Origin: Thuidium tamariscinum | Taxonomy: Eukaryota > Streptophyta > Bryopsida > Hypnales > Thuidiaceae | Assembly: GCA_947034885.2 (NCBI GenBank) | Contig: OX344758.2 | Location: 9,178,501 to 9,242,500 of the forward strand | Reading direction: 5' to 3' | Length of the DNA stretch: 64,000 nucleotides | Part shown: in pieces, positions 1 through 12,050 of the stretch | Numbering within the stretch: the first letter of the stretch is position 1 | How the letters are laid out: each line of letters opens with the position of its first letter | Translations under genes and position numbers: made by a program | Notes under the pieces: model-generated | What the model saw: only the letters and a program-made list of their open reading frames with translations | Databases searched by the model: none | What the model was told of the DNA's origin: nothing

Positions 1-1190
1 TGGCATCACCTTGAAGCTACTCAATAAAACATATTGTAATATGTTTGTACACTATGTATAAATTTATAACATGACAGCTTAATTTATTGGATATCTAACT
101 AAAACAATGGTTTAGGGTCTGATGATTGGAGTGTTGAAAACTCAAAGAGCTCTCAAAGAAAAGATAATGGTACGATCGCAATCATGTAGGTGTAGAAGAG
201 TAAGGTTTTTCTAGATCAAGCTTCTATCAAGGAATTGTATGCAAAGCCTATATGGAGTGTACCACCCCGACTACCCTTTCATACAGGAAATTCACAAGGA
301 AGGCATTTTTTGGGGCAAATTCGACATGTATGATGTTTTTGCTTTTTAATCTAGAGCTAGAGTTGTTGTGCAAAGATTAGAAGACAAAGTTTTGGACTAA
401 TGCATTTTGACAGAAACAAGTATAATCATCACTTGTTTTGAATTTGTTTTACAAATGATCGAGATTAAGGTTTAGGGTTTAAAGAATTTTTGAACTTCTA
501 TCTATCTCTATGAGTTGCAACAAGAGCAAGCAATTGGGTTTCAAAAAGCTCCAATTGTGTTGATTTCATGATATGAGCTTGCTAGGATTTTTGGGAGATG
601 CTAGAACTGTGGTTCTCATTTATTATTGATCTTTGTTTGCTATTGTAAGTAATCTTGACAATTGCACCAATCTTGATTTTGTTGTGCATACCCTTGCAAC
701 TGTTTTGGGATACTTGTTGATAGTTGGGTTTGTCTATGATGACTGCAAATCATTGAATTTTAACTTAGAATTCCAAATACTCTATTAATTCATTCCTTGT
801 AGGTGATTCTCGAGGTCCCACTTGCCTTGTTATTTATTTTTTTAAAGGATGTATTTACTATAAAATCTCTAATAAAAATTTCAAATTTTTAAGATTCAGG
901 CTTCAAAAGTTGTAGTAGGAAACAAAAACATCACTTCAATTGTGATGTCAAATAGGACTAGAGTTTCTTGCAATGATCTAAGAGCCTATTGTGGAAATCA
1001 ATCTACATTCTTGACATATCGAATGCATCAACTCTTATAAAATTCTTCAAATAAATCTTCAACTTTTGTTGATTCCATACAAATTTGTACTAATTTCAGA
1101 GACGTCATACTTCTATTTTAGTAAAAATTGTTATCCATTGATCTTTTAGGTTCAAGTACCTTAATATAATACTTATTGGAAGAGCCAAGA
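1..1190. other. AT-rich spacer, no gene seen
   Basis: No open frame of credible length or composition and no recognisable repeat boundary was found. The sequence is AT-rich with many A and T runs. Confidence 0.5.
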
Positions 1191-1581
1191 GGTGATTACA
1201 AGAAACACTAGTCCTTTTTTCTTTTTGCCAGATATGTAGTTTTTTGCTCATAATTAACTTCTACCTTGTATATTAATTTTATGAATATTTAAAATGAAAG
1301 AAAATACAATAGTTGTAGATTTTGAATAATTTTTTGGAATTAAAAATATATATTTTACTATTTTTAAACCCCCTATTAGATATCTACCTTGATCATGGTG
1401 GGAGGTTTTAGTAGTATTTTCAATCCAAAAATAAAAATTTGAAGCTCAAAATTGGGATATAAAAATTTCTACTAAATTTATAAAAGCTCATGAAGAAATT
1501 TCATAAAAATAATGAATATTTTTTAAGAGAGATAAATGGTTCACCTTCCACATGTACTCAAAGTGCACTCTTTTTGCGCAA
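1191..1581 (+). repeat. Partial copy of the GGTGATT-TIR element family
   Basis: It starts with GGTGATTACAAGAAACAC, one mismatch from the terminus of the element that begins at 1583. The following bases (a T-rich run, then a 'tagttttttgctcata' block) match the first part of that element. No closing terminus is seen before the next copy starts, so this is a one-ended or overlapping copy next to the complete one. Confidence 0.55.
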
Positions 1582-1582
1582 G

Positions 1583-2327
1583 GGTGATTGCAAGAAACAC
1601 GTCTTTTTTTTTGTCCCTTTGACCTCCAATAGGTAGTTTTTTGCTCATAACTTTTGCATCTTTTGGCTTTTTGGCTTAACATTTGGAGTGAATGTACACG
1701 CAAAAGTTTTAGATGTTTACTAGTTTTTTCAAATTAAAAAAAATTATTTTATTTCTTTTGACCTTCTTTCGATTGGATGTTTACTTTAGCCATTTTGAAG
1801 GGTTTTAGTCCTATTTTTGACACAAAAATCCGAATTTGAAGCCACAAATTGGATAAGTTGGAGGTCTACTAATATTACAAGGATTGACAATGAGTTTTTA
1901 TGAAAATAGCAACATGTCTATTGCACATATGGAGTCAAAGTGACCTTCCTTTGTACAAAGGCTATGAGGTGGAAAAAAAATTCCTAGAAGAATTCTTTAT
2001 TGCAATGTAAGTGTAAGCTTGTTTATACATGTGATTTTTTTTAAAATAATTTTTTGAATGTTTTTTGAATTACTAAAATAAAAAAGTCTACAGATCCCTT
2101 TTCTATTCTTTTCTGCTACCACTGGCCTCTATAGTACTTTGTAGGAGTTTATAGTACTATATAATATTGAATTGACAATTTAGATCTATAGGTGCCTTGA
2201 ATTGACGGATTAGATTTGCAAGCACACTATTGACATGTGGCATTGGTAGTATCAAGAAGTACTACCAATCCTATGGTCAAAAATTGCTTTTTTGAGATAA
2301 AAACATGAAGTGTTTCTTGCAATCACC
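1583..2327. mobile_element. Non-autonomous TIR element, GGTGATTGCAAGAAACAC family
   Basis: The left end is GGTGATTGCAAGAAACAC and the right end GTGTTTCTTGCAATCACC, an exact inverted repeat of 18 bp. The flanks 'gcaag' on the left and 'tgcaag' on the right could be a short target duplication. There is no transposase-like frame inside. The first ~270 bp match, in inverse orientation, the 25.7-26.0 kb end of the copy at 25281-26008. Superfamily is not determined. Confidence 0.7.
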
Positions 2328-2732
2328 TGCAAGTATAGAAAATACAATTTTTTGGCAAAAATAAAAGTAGTTGAGAAGGAGCAACTTCAAATTAGGTAAA
2401 TGAATTTTTCCATTTTTATTTTTATGAATTCTTTTACTACTTTTAAAAATCAAACATCAAGTTGTCCATTCTTTTAGCATTTTCCATTGTCTTTTTTTGT
2501 GCATAACTTTTAGACACACATTTTTGTAGGTCTAAATCCCCACAGACATAGTATTTTGAATACTATTTATATCCATGTTTTATTTTATTTGTAAGAAAAT
2601 TATTCCAAAAGTAGAACTAAAATTGACTATTGTGAGACAAAAAAAAAATACGCACTTTTTTAACAATCCCAACAAAAAGTTATTGAATTAACATAATTTC
2701 ATTGCAAAGACAAGCACTAATTGTCTTGATTT

Positions 2733-4121
2733 CTTTTAACAATCCCAACAAAAGTTAATGAATCAATATACTTTCATTGCAAAGACAAGCGCTTATTATT
2801 TTAAGCTCACTTCTTTAATAAGATTTCAACGTTGCAAAACAAGGTGATAGGTATTCGTTTTCCGAGGGTTTTACTTTTAAATGTCAAAGATGTTTGGTGT
2901 TTGATGATGTCCAATGGATGACCAAAATCTTTCTATATCGAATAGAAGTGCAACTATTTATTTTCCAAATTTTGTGTGGATTGTGGAAAGGGAGATCTTC
3001 TACAACATTTTAACTTCCAATGAGTTCTTTTAGATTTTTGTTATCCAACGATTTTCAAAATTTCAAAATGAATGATTTCTTTAGTCATTAATCCATCCTT
3101 TAAGGGTTGAAGGTTCTCAATAATGTTGTATTAAAAAGAAAAGAAAACAATTTCATACTTCAAACCAAACAATGCATGTTAACCTTGTAAGAAAGGGTTG
3201 ATCATTGTGGGAATCATCTTTTTTAATACAAATGGATCATTTGTTCAAGAAAAACCAAGAGCACTCATTGGGGGAAACCAAAGGTAGTGTGTTCTTAAAA
3301 CAAACTTTTAAGAGCTGATTGCAATTTTGGAGAAGCTAAGTTCCTTGAATCAATTTCTAATAAATTTTCATAGGAAGATAAATAAAATTGGCATTCAACC
3401 CAAGTCATTTCATATTTTTTGGACCCTTGTGGAATTAGTTATGAATTTTTGAAGTTGAAATGCAAAGGTTTCTTCAAGCAACCCCTTGCTGAAATGTACA
3501 CTGTCTATACATTGAAGAAAGAAAAATGTACCTCTATGTTAGAGGTTGATTTTAAAGCTTGGTTGCTTCTAAAGCCACCTACCTCAATGTGTAAGACCTT
3601 CATTTTTCACACAAAATTTTAAGAGTGAACATATGTGTTCTTATCCTATATAAAAGGATTTTCTATCATCCATTACACCACTTTGGTTTACAGCATCCTT
3701 ACAAGGTTGAGAAAGAAAAACATTTCATTCAACAAGTGCTCGTTTGCTATAAAATATTTAATGTAGAAACAACAATTTCAAAGGCTACTTCATAATCATA
3801 GATTATATTCATACTTTTTGAAATTTTTTACAATACCATTCTCTTGTCATTTCTCCACTTGATAAGAAAATCCTAGTGATACATGTGAACTCAAAGTCAC
3901 AACAGAGTGACTTCCATACAAAACTTTACACTCTTACAAAACATTACACCGATACTCCAATTAGAAGCAACATCTCTTCTCAAGAGATGATGTTATTTGG
4001 TTTTCATTTCATGCCTATAAGCAAAATAAAAACAAAATTTTGCATTAAAGGTCTTAGTAATATGATCCTTTACTGGTGAAAGTCGCTCAAATCAAATCAT
4101 TTGTTGTGGCAAATAAAATTG
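2733..4121 (+). repeat. 1.39 kb dispersed repeat, copy A
   Basis: This block reappears in the same orientation at 36183-37561. Both copies start TTTTAACAATCCCAACAAAA and end in GTGGCAAATAAAATTG, and can be followed along nearly the whole length. The 5' ~75 bp also occurs once more just upstream (about 2660-2732), a local tandem duplication of the start. No coding potential is conserved between copies. The class is unknown, with no clear terminal repeats. Confidence 0.75.
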
Positions 4122-4340
4122 TAATGTTGTGGGTGCTTTATTTCCACCTTCAAAATGAAGTGAATACAATTGAGCTTTAAATATTTTCTAAGTTCTATGG
4201 GTGTCTAAGTGTCAATCAATTGTGCTTTTCAAGCAATGGATCTTTTCCTACTTGTTCTACTTTGCTCATGGATTGGATTCCGTAATTCTAACCTAGTTCT
4301 TTTTAACTACTTGGATTTATTCCTCAACTTTCAATCAATT

Positions 4341-4715
4341 CAAATATCTTTTCTTAATTTGAATTGCTACTTGGTTTGACTTTTAGATTCTAAATTATGG
4401 AGATAATACTATCATGAATTATCTTGCTAATGTTGATTCAACTTCTAGTTCTAATTAGATTTGATAATCCTATTTTAATTTGCCTTGCTAATTTAACTTA
4501 ACTTATGATTCTATTCAACTTGATAATCCTATACTAATTTGAGTTGCTAATTTGATTAACCACTAATTCTTAATTAACTTACTAATTCTATTCTACTTTG
4601 AATTTCTAATTTACTTTAACTTCTAATTCTAAACTAATTCAATAATCCTACACTAATTTGGTTTGCTAATTTGATTAGACTCTAATTTTAAATTGACTTT
4701 GATAATCTAATTTCT
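4341..4715 (+). repeat. Degenerate ~60-bp AT-rich minisatellite
   Basis: The landmark 'gataatcctacactaattt' and its variants recurs at about 4402, 4463, 4522, 4581, 4641 and 4701, that is, every 59-61 bp. Copies differ by many substitutions, so the array is old. It is non-coding. Confidence 0.8.
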
Positions 4716-4997
4716 TCAAAGATAATGCCAAAAAAAGAGTCTTAGGGGCTTACTTCCTTTAGGTGGGTGGCTGGAGCTTCCATTTCAATGTCTTCCCACT
4801 CCATATGGTGCTTCGTAGTTGATTGGGGGGCTAAACGCTTTTCCTTTTGATTTCCCCTGCTTATTGTGTTTTAGCTTTGTCCATTGACCAATTTCTATCC
4901 TAATTTCCTCTAATTTTCACTTTTTTCCTAGACTTCTAACCTCTACTATTTTCCTTCCCTCTAATCTTCTACTATTTTCCTTTCCTCTAGTTTAAAT

Positions 4998-5195
4998 TAC
5001 AAGAGAATGGGGTCTTTTCAAGTAGTGTCCTAGACGTCATGTCTTTTAAGTAATGTCTTTTAATGCGTCTTTTAAGTAAAATTTTATTGAAAAGACAATC
5101 TTTTCAATAAAATTTTATTTAAAAGACACATTAAAAGACATTACTTAGAAGACATGATGTCTAGGACAATACTTAAGAGACCCCATTCTCTTGTA
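4998..5195. mobile_element. Near-perfect foldback MITE (198 bp)
   Basis: Two arms of about 95 bp are almost exact reverse complements, with a loop of only a few bases near 5096. The outer ends are TACAAGAGAATGGGG and CCCCATTCTCTTGTA. One flanking base pair further out, the right end reads CACTACAAGAG in reverse complement, which resembles CACTA-type termini. TA on both sides would instead fit a Tc1/mariner-type target site. Transcripts would form a long hairpin. Confidence 0.8.
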
Positions 5196-8100
5196 GTGTT
5201 TCTACTACTTTTCCAAACTCCTACTACTTTCCTTGTTTTGTTTTTGTTGGACTCCCATTGCTGGACCTCCCAATGTTGAAACCAACTATTAGATCCCTTA
5301 AATGATGGCCTACTGTTGGACCTTGAATGCTATATCTAGCCCTAACCTCCTACTATCTGCTACATGGCCCCCACCCCAGCCCTAATATACGGCCACCTGG
5401 CAGTTTTGCTAGGTCTTGGAGGGTTCTAAAAAAACCCCAAAGACCATCAAAGGTCTCTTGGTCTAAAATGCTTAGAATTTGAATGTAAATTGGACCCAAT
5501 GGTCCACACAATAAAAATGTGGATAAAAAGAGAGTTTGAGGAAAAAATGAGCACCATTTTATACTTAGACGTGACACTCCCCCCTCCCCCTCCAATTTTC
5601 TAAATAAAAAACCTAGATTCAAAATTAGGACTTGGCTAAATATGAATTTCGCCTAAATCAAAATTCCAGGGTAAAATCTATCGATTTTGAGTCAAATTCA
5701 AATTCCACCTATCCCATTTACACATTCTAACAAGCCAACTATATTTATTTTTTTGAAATCTACCACATTCACAAGTTTCCCACTTGTTCTCTTACACCTA
5801 CCTACCTAGGGGTTAAGAACTAATTAATTCAAATTCAAATTACTTACATCTAATTGACTTTGAACTTACATTGTCTTGGTTCTTGTGTTATCCTTGCATT
5901 TCCAAGTCAATCCTATAGTTCCCCATAGGTTTTCCATGGATTTGGGGGGCCCTTTCTCCAATTTTCCAACTAGAAACCTCCAAAACTAAATTTCCATAGC
6001 ATGTGTTAATCCACTTTTGTAACTAATGGAGAATGACTCCAAATCACAATTCACAAATGGATTGCTTCATTATGTCTGGAAGGCCATTTTTAGCCAATGG
6101 TAATGTTGCTCTCCTTTTTCTATGTCTAAAATCTGAACAAAACCTAGTGTAGGCTGAATACCAACTTAGGTAAAAATTCAACTTTTGGAATTCAATCTTT
6201 TTGCCTAAACTAACTTCACTAGGCTTTAGAGTAGATGTAGGGGTGGATGGGTGGGTTAAAAAAACACCTAATATTTGCCTCATACTATCTTTGTATGGTT
6301 TTGATACGTTGGTCAATTTTGCCACAACTTTTGAATGCGCAAATTGTCAAAGGATTTTGTTGGTTTGGGTCCTTCTAACTATTAGAGTGTCTTGAAATCC
6401 TTAGCGGTGCTTTATTAACATAAAAAAACCTATCCTGATTTTTAATGGGATTTTATTACACCCCAAAAATTTTCTAGGAATTTTCATTCGAGGGAATCTA
6501 TAGTTGACTGCCCCCAAAGGCATCTTCCGACTATAGGAAATTTTCAAGACTTTTGAAGGGACCTCCTATGGAATCCTTCAAAGCAAGAGTAGGTCCATGT
6601 CATCAACCTACACCTTTGAAAAAGGAAGATAAAAATCCCAATATCTTTAGTTGAGCCCGTTAGTCTGATAGTTTCAAAAATCTTTTCCACCAAAAGAATC
6701 TTGGGAGATTGATTCCACTACTGGGTTCTTATGTGCTTCTACTTTTGGACCACTAGAGTAAGTGACTAAATGTTCTCCATTGGCTTGTCTTGTGCAGGCA
6801 GCATTTGCATTCCAACAATCAAAATTCTGTATTTTGTCAATACTATAGGGAAATTGGAATCTCTTCACAAGTCCCTATCCTAGACTCAACCTAGGGCACT
6901 CATGGACCAAATAGCCAAGTTTAATTGCATGTAAGGCTTATTATCTACTTTCTCTATCTTTCACTCTAATTCTTGGCTTCCAACCTATTTAAAGTGGTTT
7001 TGAGATTGTGACTACATCTAATTACTAGACTAAAAACTATATTGACATGTAGCATGCCTATTTCGGTTCTATACTCTTTTATATATATATATATTTAATC
7101 TTGTTAGAATTTTAAAAAAATCAATGAATCCCAGGTGACGAATTGGGGGCTCAGTTTATGTCAAATTCTCTCTTCTATTTGTAGGCTAGTATCCAAAATG
7201 TTTATCTACTGAAATTCTTTTTGAAGACTTGTTGAAGCTAATTTGTGATTTTGCGATTGTTGGTTTTATTTCAAGTAGGACATGTCAATAAATCCCCTAC
7301 TATTTTTATTTTTATTGTAGCTTTTATATTTTGTCCTATTGGCATATTTCTATTGAAGAATTATAGTCTTAAACTTAAAGGACTAAAAAATCCACTTTTG
7401 TTTTTTTGTAAATTAGAGTAGTTCCCATTGATTTAATGTTTTTGAGTTTATAGATAAAATAGCTTCTATTTATCATGTTCAATTTGTTAAACAATATTTG
7501 CTTCCGGAGTCTTAGATTTGTACATGTTTTATCTTCCAACCTTCATATCTCTTGTTTCATAACTCAAATGGTTGATCACATTGAATATTTGAGTTTATAG
7601 GGGTACAATCGGTCACATAAGGCACAATTCACTTTTAATTAGTGAATTATTGATGGTATTCACTTTTGGGGAAAGAAAAGAAATATTCCAAAATGAAATT
7701 AGACATTGATTGAATTTTGTTTTCTATCCCTATACGTCACCTTTATTATCTCTAATGACTAAATTCAATTAAAGATATCAATTCTTGAGGGTGTGATTTA
7801 TGTGTGAAGGTAAAGCATTATATCAATTCTAGCCATTATAAATTATTAGGACAAGAAATCATAAGGTGAAGTAGGGAATGATGTTTTTTTTAATAATTCT
7901 AAACTCCAACGATGGAATCAAAAAGACTTTGATTCAATTTTTTTTAAAATCTTTACATGAAGGTTATCTTCCATATCATGACTTTTATGGTTTATGGAGT
8001 TTTTGAAACAAGTTTCAAGACTCTAATGTATTGATAATTTCTTCTTGGCTTTTTCCTCTAATAGATTTATGATAGATTTAAAAACCACCATGCACTAAAA

Positions 8101-8775
8101 AGAAACTATAATATTTCTTCTTTTGCTAACGGTCTAGATGGTTGTGTATTATTAGTAGGTGACAAGTCCATTATGCTAATTATTCATTTCATTATTCAAA
8201 ACTTGTTCTTATTTGTCACTAGCTAATCAAAGATCTACCTATTCTAGATAGTGTTGTTACTATAGTGTTTTTGTTAGTTATTATTTTACAAAAGTGTTGC
8301 AATCAATAATTAATGATTTGTAACTTTGTAGAGTCAAAAAGATTGCCAAGAAAAATGTTCTTGATGCTAAAAATTTGTAATTAATTTAACAAAGGTCACA
8401 AAAGTACAAAATAATTTGGATTTTCTATCTTCTCTTGTCTTTTAAAGATAATATACTAAAAAAAGTATTCTGGACATAGAATTTTGAGATGAGAAAAAAA
8501 GGAAGGGATGAGTGCTACAAAAATGTTGTAGACACCTCATTTGTAATAAATCAAAAAACATTTAGATACCAATAATTTCTACCATTAGTTGTTAAGAGGG
8601 TGGTTCAAACCCCAAGGCATACGGGCAATTGCCTTACCTCAAAAGTACCAAGGCCTTTTTATGCCAAAGAACACTTAGAATTGCAATTTCCATTGCAAAG
8701 AGGGGAAAAATTGAAGATTGTTTTGTTTGCACATCTAACAATAGGATCTTACACCTTACCAATATAAAAAATGTA
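5196..8775. other. Spacer without a supported gene
   Basis: Short open frames of 60-93 codons occur on both strands (for example at 5353-5622 and 6044-6325), but none has a recognisable domain or neighbouring exons. The part from 4.7 to 6.9 kb is somewhat less AT-rich than its flanks and may be a degraded element. A TA microsatellite lies near 7080-7093. Confidence 0.4.
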
Positions 8776-11700
8776 TGGAATAAATTTCATAAACTTTGAC
8801 GACATAGATTGCAAGATATTTGTACTTAAAATGTAGAAAATAAGTTTTTTTGCACCTTATATGGCTAAATCATTTGACTTTGGACCCTTTTAATTGAAAT
8901 TCTTTTGCATTTTAAAGTTTTAAGGTTAAAATTTGTATAGTGAAAACTTGAATTTGAGAGTCTAAGGGAAACAAAATCTCAATAGAAATCTTAATTTGAA
9001 TCTTAAGAAAATTGTTAAATAGAAGTAGGTACAAGATAGAAGGAATATATAAATTATTTGTATTTCTAAGATGGAATTAAAACACACAAATTTCAATGGT
9101 GAGGTTGTTCTAGAAATCAAATTTAACCATGTAGAACTTTTTTTTAAACTACAAAAATCAAATTCAAAACAAGTCCAATACATTATTTTCTTGAAGAAGT
9201 TGCTATGATTGTCCATAAAAACAAATTGCTCCACAACTTTCACTTCACTTGTCCAAATGAAATGAATCAAAACTTTTCATGTAGATAAAAATATAATCTA
9301 TGAAAAAAAAAATACATATATATATATAACAAAACGAATTCAAATTTTTGTGATTTTTTGGAAGGTTGATCACCCTTTGTTTTGAGTTTATTTGGCACAA
9401 CCTTAGCTCTCATGAATGAATTGAAAAAATATATATATTCCCACAAAACTAAGCATCTTTTCTATCTGCACAAAAAAAAATTTAAATCATGATAAAAATT
9501 GAGACCTTGGCTACCTTCCCTAAATCCAATTTGTCCTTGAAGGGGACAATGGTCTTTTAATTAGGGGTTAGTTCTTGGACTTCCAAGGCCTAGTTTTTAC
9601 TAAAAATTTCCATGTTAATTGTAAAAAGCAAGGAACTTCAGTAAAACTTGTTTACATTTTTGCATACAATATCTTATCACAAGGTCTAGGCTCACAAGTA
9701 GACTAGTATAAAGACATATAAAAGACATTTCACAAACTTTGATTATATAGATTCTAAGATATTTTCTCGGGTGGGTCACTCTTTGTATGTTTCATACCCC
9801 CCCGTGCAGTAAGGGGGTATTTTTTGGGGGGCTATTTACCTCGAAGGCTCAAATAAATGGTCCTCTATAATTACATAATTTGTGAAAATGTCCTATATTA
9901 TGGCACCCTATACTTACTTATATTTCATAGGTGAAAGTATTTTTTTGTAGGGTATTTTCTTTATAAGGAGAAAAAGTGAATTGAAGAGAAAGTTAAAAGC
10001 AAGAAGATTAGAGAGAAGATAAAGGAAATTTGCATAAAAAGTTGAGATGTTTAATTACTTTGCTCAGTATTCTTTTCCGTTGTCTCACCCTTTTTTGAAT
10101 ATAGAATTTAGTCAAGTGAATTAGTATGACAATTTTACCACTTGCAATACACAAAAATCCTAAAATTGAATGTACCATGAAGAACCTCTATAATGTATGA
10201 AAAACATAGTTTGACAATACATGAAAGGAAAACAATAGAATCATAGTTTATAGAAATTGTAATGCTTTGAAAAGTGAGATACAGATTGCAATGGAAAGTT
10301 CACATAACCCTGATTTAAAGTTCAAAGTCCATCCACACATCTTCAGCTACATCTCTATTGCCCCTATTTTCATCCATCCAAGGTCTATTACTTAGTACAA
10401 CACAACAGCTAGCTATGCAAACATCATGTAACACCTTTATACTCTAACTACTTTGTACAACCAACTATGCAAACATCATTTACCACCTTCATACTCTGAC
10501 TCCTTTGTACAACCAACTCTAAATAAAACTGACCCTATTAAATACAATTTTCAAGATCCTAATCTCTAGTCCTTAAATTATACGTAAAAATTTTTAATAC
10601 TTGAGATTTTTTAGCTACCTATTTTATTTATAATGTATCTTTGACTTTAAAAGTCCCCTACTTTATCTGTAAATCCATTATAAAATTTACCTTGAAACAA
10701 TAAAGTCCATGCTATATTATGCTGCACGTGGTTTTTAAAATGCAGGAAGTGACCCACCCGAGGATATTTGTGTTCAAAAAGAAAAATACCAAATTTTTTG
10801 TGTACCTTGCACAACTAGATAACAAAATATTGGCATTTTCTAAGAAAAACTTCATAAAAAACAAATTTGATTCTTATTCTTTAAAAAATTGTTAAGTAGA
10901 AGTAAGTACAAGATGGAAGAAAAAAATAGATTGTTAATAATTCTAAGATGGAATTGAAAGACCCTAATCTTGATGGTGCAATTGTTCTAGTAAGTTTACA
11001 AATAGAACTTTTTATTTTTGAAAATTGTGGCATTAAGTTCAAAAAAAAAAATCCAATTTGCCATTTTTTCAAGAATTTTTTGTAATTGCGTCAAATAAAA
11101 AATCTCCGTAGTTTTTTACATCACTAATCCTATGGGATAGGTAAAAACTTTTTGTGTACAAAATTTCCAATCTAGGAGAAATTTTAACTTTTTATAGGTT
11201 TCTTTTGCTACTTGAAAACCTATCATTTGCACTTAAGATGACATAACTTGTACTTCTAGGCACCAATTTGAACTAGAAGAATTTTACTATAAAAAAACAA
11301 TTGTATCTTTCTATCTTCACAAAATGTTCCAAACAATTGTTTCTAAAATGAAGATTGTAAAATTCCATCCAAAATTTCATTCCTCCCTACATAAGTTTGA
11401 GAGGCTTGTATTTATACAAAAACCACTCAAAATTGTTGTTTCCATTGCCATTTCTAGGTGCAATCATCTTAAGCATATCTAACCATTGGATTTTGCACTT
11501 GGCTAGTATAAAAATGTGGATGAAGTTTCAAAAACTTTGATTGCATAGATTGCACAATATTTGCATTTAAAGTAGAGAATACAAATTTTTTGCACTTTGC
11601 ATGATTAGAATATATTGAGACTTTGAATCTTCTTAATTTAAACATTTTCCATACAAAATGTGAATTATGAAAATTTGAATTGAAGAATTCAATCAAAAAT

Positions 11701-12050
11701 CTAACAATTTTTATAGAAAAATGAACACTTGATTTTCATTCTCTCGAAAATAGCCCAATAGAAATAGACATAAGATAAAAAGATTAATGAAATTGATAAT
11801 TGCTCAAAATTGGAATCAAATTATACTTATTCATATTGTAAGATTGTTCTAGCATGCAAATTGAACCTTCAGGAATGTATTTGATTGAAAATCATAAAAA
11901 TTGAGTTAAAAAAAAATCCTATACATTCATTTTCAAAGATGATGCTATAATTGCTTGCAAAAAAGTAGTCCATAACTTCACATAACTAATTCAATCAAAG
12001 GAAATGAAACTTTTCATATAGACAAGTATACTATTTAAGAGAGATAAATT
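8776..12050 (+). repeat. Three ordered copies of a diverged ~0.5 kb repeat
   Basis: Three direct copies are visible: about 8776-9303, 9700-11158 (split by the element at 9766-10762) and 11495-12050. Shared landmarks, in order, are 'cataaactttg..catagattgcaagatattt', 'gttaaatagaagtaggtacaagat', 'aagatggaattaaa', 'ggttgttctag' and 'aaaacttttcatgtagat'. Spacing is roughly 0.8-0.95 kb once the insertion is removed. No coding frame is shared between copies. It reads as an old tandem triplication. Confidence 0.65.
9766..10762. mobile_element. 997-bp non-autonomous TIR element, hAT-like
   Basis: The left end CTCGGGTGGGTCACT and the right end AGTGACCCACCCGAG are exact 15-bp inverted repeats. They are flanked by GATATTTT (9758-9765) and GATATTTG (10763-10770), an 8-bp duplication with one mismatch. 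The two sister repeat copies, at about 8815 and 11537, show the uninterrupted site (gatatttg / aatatttg). An 8-bp duplication fits hAT, although the terminal bases are not diagnostic. No transposase frame lies inside. Confidence 0.75.

Noticed and set aside
5353-5622. 89-codon minus-strand frame with Gly/Leu/Phe-rich sequence
   Set aside because: No domain, no neighbouring exons, and it lies in apparently degraded DNA.
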